A stretch of 53,744 bases of DNA, from IMG/VR virus record IMGVR_UViG_3300009507_000024, positions 1 through 53,744 of that record. The stretch is one strand, 5' to 3'. Below are positions 49,401-53,744 of the stretch, in pieces (the first letter of the stretch is position 1; every line of letters begins with the position of its first letter). Made by a program: the position numbers and the translations under genes. Source of the stretch: a virus. The notes beneath the pieces were generated by a model, which worked only from the letters and a program-made list of their open reading frames with translations, did not search any database and had not been told where the DNA came from.

Positions 49401-50348
49401 TACGTCTTCCGATTGTGACGATGTATCTGGCTTAATTATAACATTTCTTAAATCTTCGCCAACAATACTAGTGTTAGTAGGAATTGTAAGAGGCAACTCT
49501 TCTTGATAATCTCCTGGAGTAACATAAACTGTAACTGGGCCTGCATCACTTCCGTCTGCAAATTCTAATGCACGTTTAATTGTTCTAAATGGGCCTTGTG
49601 GATGGTCACCTCTATTACCGTCGTCGCCATTTACTGAAACATAGATACTATTTCCTGCGCGATGATCTAACTGTACGCCGTCGAGGGTTGCTGTCTGTGC
49701 ATTTACTAGATCGCCATTCATTAAGTATGTGTGTATTTCGCTTAGTCGTTTTTCGTTATTACCAAGATTATATGTACTAGTTATGTCAGGAATAATTCCA
49801 CTAGCTAAAGGAGCATCAAATATAATTTTATCAGGATTATTTGGTCCTTCTCCGAATATTAAATTGCCGCCTAGAGAAATATTTCCAGTATTACTTAAAT
49901 TACCGTAAATGTCTATACTTTTAAGAAACTCAACTGTACCTGTTCCGTTAGGTATTAAATCTAAGTTTGCATTACTATTATATGTTGTAATTTTTTCATT
50001 GTCAATTAAAATATCATCAGTACTTAATGCACTTAGTTGTATTATGTCAGATGCTTTTAAATATATTTCGCCGTTATTTGCAACTATTTCACTATTTCGA
50101 ATAGTATATATAGGAAGTTCAACAATTTCACTAATACTATTTACAGATTGTATTTTTGTTTTTACTGTTAAATCTCTACTAGGATTTTCAAGATCTACAC
50201 CTATTCGATTATTAACTGCATCAAAGTGCAGAAGCGATGTATCTCCTGATTCGCTTCTAATCGAAAGGAACTCTTTACCTGAATTATCTTGAAAAAGTTT
50301 TAGATTGTCTTGTAAGACCCCGCCGCCAATTCTACCAACTTGTGCCAT
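46449..50348 (-). CDS. beta-helix fibre protein (1299 aa)
   Basis: The fibre has a shaft-like N-terminus (RIGVDLENPSRDLTVKTKIQ). A beta-helix begins with NSIYVSVNGDDGNRGDHPQG at about 233 and includes SPYIQNVTVITKG, GVDAITMTNGVRVEWLNSFT and the SIGSASVYGNIGAEA turn. A GGRVYVQNTDQLGKFKVG chip lies at about 523. It then continues with a second shaft and a long beta-rich C-terminus (about 900-1299) ending TFRFDPVTAQCEVWNGTIW and a helix. It is parallel in order to the 1247-residue protein except for the LamG insertion, so one derives from the other or from a common ancestor. A late promoter at 50369-50376 precedes it. Confidence 0.8.
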   Translation of the reverse strand: MAQVGRIGGGVLQDNLKLFQDNSGKEFLSIRSESGDTSLLHFDAVNNRIGVDLENPSRDLTVKTKIQSVNSISEIVELPIYTIRNSEIVANNGEIYLKASDIIQLSALSTDDILIDNEKITTYNSNANLDLIPNGTGTVEFLKSIDIYGNLSNTGNISLGGNLIFGEGPNNPDKIIFDAPLASGIIPDITSTYNLGNNEKRLSEIHTYLMNGDLVNAQTATLDGVQLDHRAGNSIYVSVNGDDGNRGDHPQGPFRTIKRALEFADGSDAGPVTVYVTPGDYQEELPLTIPTNTSIVGEDLRNVIIKPDTSSQSEDVFLMNGETTIENITIADFYYDSINDTGYAFRFAPNAIISTRSPYIQNVTVITKGTTITDDDPRGYASGDAGKGALIDGAAVDPNSRNASLLFHAATFLTPGVDAITMTNGVRVEWLNSFTYFANRGLYAKQGSTGHLSTDGSTLNYGAEIRSIGSASVYGNIGAEADGANCVMYLINHNFAYIGTGNDTTNDATLVIEDNQWVEINGGRVYVQNTDQLGKFKVGNDFFVDLETGETSIATEGVALDGLSQIIIGTGEDQSILNDSFVQTGNIRFAGNSVFSLISDLNIDAVSTDTNFNSNVLMEKDVDITGNITIGGTLNTFGNNPNDTVDLNVDIEQDFYPEVDRVHSLGSSTKVWNDVYTDEANFDDIKIFDNVITTTVSSANLEFKSNQTGFVETEGLLWQNDTISTIDSDIVFKTDGNLYVNSAQGLIVSRGTNLERVETSGSLRFSTQDNLFEGWGDARISFGGVYSSDRRTSIIANKTDDSIDITIDNLKVGEINNEGFTLHGLQSDSVLINNNLITSSESNADLWIRRKGTGQVTLNSQEYFRDNTWTNSAEETALTIESTGRGYVKIDGTYGAILGTTGNVITENINSLSIGTDVSGSNLFLTDNASRIDQAIVSPTGDGEFTTTGTKVFGSTSTGVQNYFLDFDISDITNIYEVEITGIRFRGDFDTDAQFVDIIFPEPGATTYTSRIGEFEDSGSTSTYTNSLVFNAVPLSDRLYVHTGSTKTSFETQVIQSGGSYGINISIDVPTSITTAPAGMTNNWEIEISYRYITINNKFDQYNVTTNNYYYIFDQDSTNLSDKDRYIVTETQFEPDFSRARLRGKVILGSDTNGSGLYSGQDILLQYSDDGTNDTGMTTIATIVDANEFASYGIWTEFEINFEFVDSTLVDFNNLKFRIAQPNGGRLGENSFAIADLQFTIVRDTESPAPLGTFRFDPVTAQCEVWNGTIWIPATGIIEDPVTEEFMQELVGLYSLVLG

Positions 50349-50368
50349 TAACTATACTCCTAGTATAG

Positions 50369-50376
50369 TATTTATT
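50369..50376 (-). promoter_or_regulatory. T4-type late promoter octamer (AATAAATA variant)
   Basis: AATAAATA on the minus strand, 21 bases before the 1299-residue fibre gene. Confidence 0.65.
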
Positions 50377-50378
50377 GC

Positions 50379-50888
50379 TTATTTGTCGAAATTATGTATG
50401 ACTGTTATAAATTTATCAAACGGCACTGCTGTTCCAAATCTAATATACCAACCAGGTGCTTTTCCGTCTGGATTTTGCACAAGTGTGTAATTTGTATTAG
50501 GTAATTGGAAAACATTTTCTACAAATACTAAAATGTTTTGTTCTGCTGCCGGAATTGGAAAGTCTGTGTCTCCACTATTTAAAATTCCAAAGTCAGTTTC
50601 AATTGCGTCTCCAGGACCAAAAGTTTGTATTACAATACCAGGATCTTGATTAGGTTCTTTGAAGCGTATTTCTCTCCAAGCACCGTTTTGATATGCTTCT
50701 AATTGTTCGTCGTCAGTATTATATCTTACATATCCATTTACGGGATAGAAAGGACGTTCTGCTTCTGCACCTCTAGGCATTTGCACACCTGTGTTTGAGT
50801 ACATTATAATCTGATCATTTACATCGTATGATACGCCTCTGCCAGTTATACTTCTTGCATTTGTTGTTTGTCTTTTAATTAATCTCAT
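50379..50888 (-). CDS. small fibre-type structural protein
   Basis: I take the start at 50888 (MRLIKRQTTNARSITGRGVS), because this ATG overlaps the upstream stop by one base as TAATG, the same arrangement used by the next gene pair. An earlier ATG at 50903 would add 5 residues. The 169-residue protein has the fibre chip YVRYNTDDEQLEAYQNGAWR in the first half. Beta-rich segments with FPIPAAEQNILVFVENVFQL follow in the C-terminal half. Similar proteins occur in marine T4-like phages as structural. Its role is probably in a fibre or collar. Confidence 0.7.
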   Translation of the reverse strand: MRLIKRQTTNARSITGRGVSYDVNDQIIMYSNTGVQMPRGAEAERPFYPVNGYVRYNTDDEQLEAYQNGAWREIRFKEPNQDPGIVIQTFGPGDAIETDFGILNSGDTDFPIPAAEQNILVFVENVFQLPNTNYTLVQNPDGKAPGWYIRFGTAVPFDKFITVIHNFDK

Positions 50889-51265
50889 TACACTACCATC
50901 CAACTTGCTGTAGCACTTAGGTTAGTAGGAGATTCTCCTAACACATCAATCTTATCTCCTGATTCTAAAACAATTTTTTCTGAATCAAAAGTAAAAGTTT
51001 CTCCTGCAGGCAATTGTACAGCATTAATAATTTGATTTTTAGGGCCGCGAGCTTCGCCTCTTTTGATTATAAACAAATCAAATCCAGTAACACCGTCTTC
51101 TTCGTGACCAGGATTAGGTGTTGAGTTGTTGCAAACCATAATCGATGTTATTGCATATCTAACAGGCGGAACATCACTACTTGGATCCCATCCTACAATC
51201 GGATCTGGTACTTCTACTAAAGACGTAGAACCTAAAATATCTACTGCTTTGCTTGCTAATGCCAT
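50888..51265 (-). CDS. small beta-rich virion protein, tandem paralogue 2
   Basis: The 125-residue beta-rich protein shares with its upstream neighbour the block AGETFTFDSEKIVLESGDKI (the neighbour has FTFDSEKIILSEGEKI). They are a tandem duplication joined by TAATG overlaps. A loop with NNSTPNPGHEEDGVTG is specific to this copy. No enzyme motif is visible. Together with the 109- and 107-residue proteins it may form small collar or fibre-hub subunits. The assignment to virion structure is from position and family resemblance in marine phages. Confidence 0.7.
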   Translation of the reverse strand: MALASKAVDILGSTSLVEVPDPIVGWDPSSDVPPVRYAITSIMVCNNSTPNPGHEEDGVTGFDLFIIKRGEARGPKNQIINAVQLPAGETFTFDSEKIVLESGDKIDVLGESPTNLSATASWMVV

Positions 51266-51636
51266 TATGTAATCTCCAAATAACTTACTAGTACAGACAA
51301 AGATGTATTTCCTAATAATGCACCCGGAGAAGCATCTTGCGGTGTTGCTATTGCGTATATCTTCTCACCTTCAGATAAAATAATTTTTTCTGAATCGAAA
51401 GTGAAAGTTTCGCCTGCTTGCAATTCTAAACCATTTATTACTCTATTAACGTCTGTAGCAGATGCGCCGTCTTGCAATAAATGTAAATCAAAGGAAGCTT
51501 TTCCTACTTGATCATCAGTTGGATCAACAGCAAAGGTATTGCAAATAATAATTGTCGTTATAGCCCAATTTTCACTAGAAGGTACAGTAACTAAATCTGT
51601 TCCGGTTGTTTCTATAAAGCTGCTTTTGATTGCCAT
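51265..51636 (-). CDS. small beta-rich virion protein, tandem paralogue 1
   Basis: The 123-residue protein is all beta by appearance and shares GETFTFDSEKI with the next gene and the ending SVLVSYLEIT with the 109-residue protein at 42242-42571. It therefore links these small proteins into one family. It follows the 340-residue protein by 9 bases and overlaps the next start by one base. Function is unknown. A decoration, collar or fibre-adaptor role is inferred from the setting. Confidence 0.7.
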   Translation of the reverse strand: MAIKSSFIETTGTDLVTVPSSENWAITTIIICNTFAVDPTDDQVGKASFDLHLLQDGASATDVNRVINGLELQAGETFTFDSEKIILSEGEKIYAIATPQDASPGALLGNTSLSVLVSYLEIT

Positions 51637-51645
51637 TCTTTATCC

Positions 51646-52668
51646 TTAAAAAATCATACTATAAACAAGTGTTCTATTATTACTTATAATTTCATCTCTA
51701 ACAGTATCGTCATGAACGAAATATATTCCAGTGCCGCCTTGGCCTCTGTCAGCTATATAAAGTCTTGCTCCGTTAGTCGGAACAGTTGGCTGCAAACTTG
51801 GATCATCTAGTGTAGGCTGTTTGCTAATTTCTAATACATCTCTTACACTAACTGTACCAGTGCCTGGTGCGCTTAGAATAAGATCTTCGTTACTTGTAGT
51901 TGTTTCAATTCTTGTATCAAAAAATCTTAAATTATTTAATTCAATTTTGTCTGACTGAAATTCTGCAACTACAACATCATCAACTCCAATTTTAACTAAA
52001 CTAGGAAGTCCTGTTTCTTCTCTGTCCTGTGCTTCAACAAATGTCTTTGTTAATGTACCTTCTTCGATTCTATCTTGGAAAACACCTGCAAAGTAACTAT
52101 CAACATAATCAATAATAGATTTTGAATTAGGTATAGTGTCATCGTCTCGTGCTCCTAATGTAACATCGATACTATTAGCAACTGGATCGTCATAAAAGAA
52201 AACTTGTTGTTCATAATTGTATGCAGGATCAACTTTAACTGTATATAATCCACTATTATAAAGATGTATATTTTGACCTTTTGAATCGATATAGTTAGTA
52301 ACTAATCCAACACTAAACCTGCCACCGCCATTTTCTTCAGTAAGCTGAAACATTCCAGGAAGTTCGAACAATCTATCGGTCATGTTTTCATTATAAACAA
52401 ATTGAGAGTTACTAAATGAACCTCTATCAATTTCAATACCAGATGTGTTTAGTGTAATTCCAGCGCCTGATTCGCCGTCATTTAATACAAGAATATTATC
52501 ATCAACGGTAACTTCTGTAGAATTTACAGTAGTCGTAGTTCCTAGAACAGTTAAGTCGCCTGTAATAACAACTTCCCCTGTTTCTGTACCGGTATCTAAT
52601 GTAATTAATCCACCGTCTTGAACTTGTATTTTATAGTTACCGTATGGAATTCTTAAATATTTTGACAT
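51646..52668 (-). CDS. fibre-type structural protein (340 aa)
   Basis: It begins MSKYLRIPYGNYKIQVQDGG, then a shaft segment GEVVITGDLTVLGTTTTVNS and the DDNILVLNDGESGAGITLN motif. These are common in marine phage fibres. A middle domain (about 90-200) is followed by a C-terminal beta region with TSNEDLILSAPGTGTVSVRD and a final YIADRGQGGTGIYFVHDDTV. The shaft pattern also appears in the large 1247- and 1299-residue proteins (NANLELRANGAG, NANLDLIPNGTG). It is likely part of a fibre or the shaft-base. No catalytic signature is seen. A hairpin at 52685-52702 separates it from the preceding small gene. Confidence 0.75.
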   Translation of the reverse strand: MSKYLRIPYGNYKIQVQDGGLITLDTGTETGEVVITGDLTVLGTTTTVNSTEVTVDDNILVLNDGESGAGITLNTSGIEIDRGSFSNSQFVYNENMTDRLFELPGMFQLTEENGGGRFSVGLVTNYIDSKGQNIHLYNSGLYTVKVDPAYNYEQQVFFYDDPVANSIDVTLGARDDDTIPNSKSIIDYVDSYFAGVFQDRIEEGTLTKTFVEAQDREETGLPSLVKIGVDDVVVAEFQSDKIELNNLRFFDTRIETTTSNEDLILSAPGTGTVSVRDVLEISKQPTLDDPSLQPTVPTNGARLYIADRGQGGTGIYFVHDDTVRDEIISNNRTLVYSMIF

Positions 52669-52684
52669 GCTTATATCCTAATAA

Positions 52685-52702
52685 TGGGGGTCTAAGCCCC
52701 CA
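52685..52702 (-). terminator. hairpin between the small structural gene and the 340-residue protein gene
   Basis: TGGGGG and CCCCCA form a 6-base-pair stem with a 6-base loop just after the stop of the 52710-53102 gene. The following T run is weak (ATTATT). Confidence 0.55.
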
Positions 52703-52709
52703 CTAAACT

Positions 52710-53102
52710 TTAACTAATTGGTGTTAAAACAATGTAGTCATTAGACGAATCGTTTTCTAATGCCCATGTATATCTGTTGTCATTCCAATCAGTAGCAACA
52801 CGCTTTGTAATCTTTGCTAGATTAACACGCTCACCACCGTTTGTTGGATTCCATCCAAACAAACTCATTTCACCGTTTGATGCTGGTGTTCCTGAAACTA
52901 GTGTATATGGTAAAAATTTTGTGCTGTCTGCTAAATCACCAACTCTACAAGCTTGGAAAGTTCTTGCACCACGTTGTTTTAAAATAACACCGTCTGTTCT
53001 TAACGATCCGTCGTGTAGTTCGATACGCACACCTGTTGCAGCATCTACATATGTATTAATTGCATCTACACCTAATACATCTTTTCTTAATGGTCTTCCC
53101 AT
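52710..53102 (-). CDS. small virion structural protein downstream of gp23
   Basis: The start is taken at 53102, because AAGGAG lies 9 bases before this ATG and the protein then opens MGRPLRKDVLGVDAINTYVD, as in marine T4-like relatives I recognise. The longer upstream reading covers a non-coding leader and is unlikely. The 130-residue product is beta-rich with KQRGARTFQACRVGDLADST and a C-terminal RYTWALENDSSNDYIVLTPI. Similar small proteins in cyanophages are labelled structural. Located after gp23 with its own late promoter (53197-53204), it might be a capsid decoration or other abundant virion protein. That is inference. Confidence 0.7.
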   Translation of the reverse strand: MGRPLRKDVLGVDAINTYVDAATGVRIELHDGSLRTDGVILKQRGARTFQACRVGDLADSTKFLPYTLVSGTPASNGEMSLFGWNPTNGGERVNLAKITKRVATDWNDNRYTWALENDSSNDYIVLTPIS

Positions 53103-53196
53103 TTGTTTTCTCCTTTTTAGAAGTCCTATCCGGGTTCTAACCGGTACGCTGTGGGTACAGCATAAGTCTGCCTTGCAGCACACTATCTGACACATG
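53103..53196 (-). promoter_or_regulatory. long structured 5' leader of the small gene after gp23
   Basis: Three consecutive short hairpins can be drawn: CTGC/GCAG (53168-53178), GCTGT/ACAGC (53148-53161) and CCGG/CCGG (53130-53144). They are followed by the AAGGAG site and the ATG at 53102. The leader does not code. Confidence 0.45.
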
Positions 53197-53204
53197 TATT
53201 TATC
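53197..53204 (-). promoter_or_regulatory. T4-type late promoter octamer
   Basis: GATAAATA on the minus strand. The leader to the small structural gene start at 53102 is long (about 85-95 bases) and contains possible hairpins. Confidence 0.75.
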
Positions 53205-53223
53205 AAATAATAAAAAAGTCAAA

Positions 53224-53249
53224 AAAATAGGCCCCGAAGGGCCTATTTT
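53224..53249 (-). terminator. strong rho-independent terminator after gp23, UUCG tetraloop
   Basis: An 11-base-pair perfect stem (AAAATAGGCCC with GGGCCTATTTT) is closed by a TTCG loop on the transcribed minus strand and followed by T residues. It begins 20 bases after the gp23 stop. Confidence 0.92.
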
Positions 53250-53269
53250 AGTTTAGTCGTTAAACTATC

Positions 53270-53744
53270 TTATGAGAAGCTTACGTTGCCGCTTTCGATG
53301 CCAACGTTAGCTAAGTAATCAGCTGCGTTACCTAGTGACGAAGCAGTATTCGATAGCTCAACATATCCATAACGTGTCATGAACGAAACTGTTGGCTCGA
53401 ATGTGCCTGGATCTAGGACAACACCTGAACTCATTAGTGGGATATATGGGCAGTAGAACGCTGGTGCGTCTGACTCTGATGTACCTTTGTATCCAACTAG
53501 TACTGATGTTGCATCTCCTGCATATGTATCAACATATACTTTCATTGCATTGTTTAGAGTACCTACAAACTTAGTGTTTGTTGGTGCTTCAAATGTACCT
53601 TCTGTTGTACGTGCAAATGCTGAAGTTGTAGCACTTTGTAGAACTGTTAGGATTGCTGGAGATACAACCGCCCAGTTACCTGCGCCACGGCGTGTACGCT
53701 GTGCAATGCGGTTAGCTGCACGGTTAACTAGTACTGCAAGTGCA
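53270..53744 (-). CDS. gp23: major capsid protein, C-terminal part (T4 gp23-like), cut by window edge
   Basis: About 157 C-terminal residues are visible, translated through the window edge. They include ALAVLVNRAANRIAQRTRRG, GNWAVVSPAILTVLQSA, FVGTLNNAMKVYVDTY and FYCPYIPLMSSGVVLDPGTF, then TRYGYVELSNTASSLGN. This is the gp23 C-terminal region of T4-like phages, HK97 fold. The start is outside the window. gp23 forms the head shell after cleavage by the gp21 protease. A strong terminator with a UUCG loop ends the gene (53224-53249), which fits a very abundant, separately controlled message. Confidence 0.92.
   Translation of the reverse strand, partial: ALAVLVNRAANRIAQRTRRGAGNWAVVSPAILTVLQSATTSAFARTTEGTFEAPTNTKFVGTLNNAMKVYVDTYAGDATSVLVGYKGTSESDAPAFYCPYIPLMSSGVVLDPGTFEPTVSFMTRYGYVELSNTASSLGNAADYLANVGIESGNVSFS

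Noticed and set aside
53103-53196. Possible tRNA gene in the leader after gp23
   Set aside because: The CCGG hairpin with a GTTCTAA loop looks like a T-arm, but no matching acceptor stem, D-arm and anticodon arm can be drawn on either strand.
52710-53222. Longer reading of the small structural gene starting at 53222
   Set aside because: It would translate the hairpin leader, giving an odd Cys-rich N-terminus; the AAGGAG site and family-like MGRPLRK start support 53102.
1-53744. CRISPR array, insertion sequence, integrase or attachment site
   Set aside because: No regular short direct repeats with spacers, no transposase or recombinase, and no terminal inverted repeats were seen; repeats found are coding repeats in fibre genes.

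Overview
This window is a contiguous piece of a T4-like (gp23-type) marine myovirus genome. The evidence is a full set of T4-type virion proteins: the C-terminal part of major capsid gp23, tail sheath gp18, tail tube gp19, neck/tail-completion proteins gp13, gp14 and gp15, head-completion gp4 and small terminase gp16. Almost every virion gene is preceded by a T4-type late promoter (GATAAATA or close variants). The sequence is AT-rich and densely coding, with many 1-8 nt start/stop overlaps and no gene-free stretch over 300 bases. The style resembles T4-like phages of marine Proteobacteria and cyanobacteria (pelagiphage/cyanophage type). No photosynthesis gene or other host-specific marker is present, so the host is not assigned beyond Gram-negative, suggested by the heptose genes.

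Layout. (1) 1-9384, minus strand: sheath, tube, a tube-fold baseplate protein, head completion and small terminase, plus a dNMP kinase and neck gp13. A small HNH-like gene at 7742-8080 lies on the plus strand. (2) 9415-13094, plus strand: gp14, gp15, a Nudix hydrolase, a metal-ligand-less cupin and a small unknown gene, fired from a late promoter back-to-back with that of gp13. (3) 13083-17229, minus: two virion proteins that each carry a cupredoxin-like domain, flanking a subtilisin-like protease. (4) 17295-20407, plus: a tightly coupled operon of hldD, hldE, a cupin and an SGNH hydrolase, driven by a host-type sigma70 promoter with essentially no leader. (5) 20389-28942, minus: a GT9-like heptosyltransferase, two tandem NodU-type carbamoyltransferases, a duplicated WYL_2-like protein, a Cys/Gly-rich protein and smaller fibre proteins. 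(6) 28958-52668, minus: four very large beta-helix fibre/spike proteins (2433, 1825, 1247 and 1299 aa) and several small beta-rich virion proteins. (7) 52710-53744: a small structural gene and the end of gp23, with a strong UUCG terminator.

How it may work together. The backbone builds head, neck and tail. The central 40 kb looks like an adsorption-apparatus island. Its striking feature is a sugar-modification cassette: ADP-heptose synthesis (HldE, HldD), a GT9-type transferase and two carbamoyltransferases. The last three are co-directional with the fibre genes. An economical but unproven reading is that the phage makes a carbamoylated heptose and places it on its own fibres or on host surface polysaccharide. 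The fibres themselves are a mosaic of recurring modules: CBM5/12-like repeats, right-handed beta-helix, Asp-box beta-propeller, LamG and cupredoxin domains.
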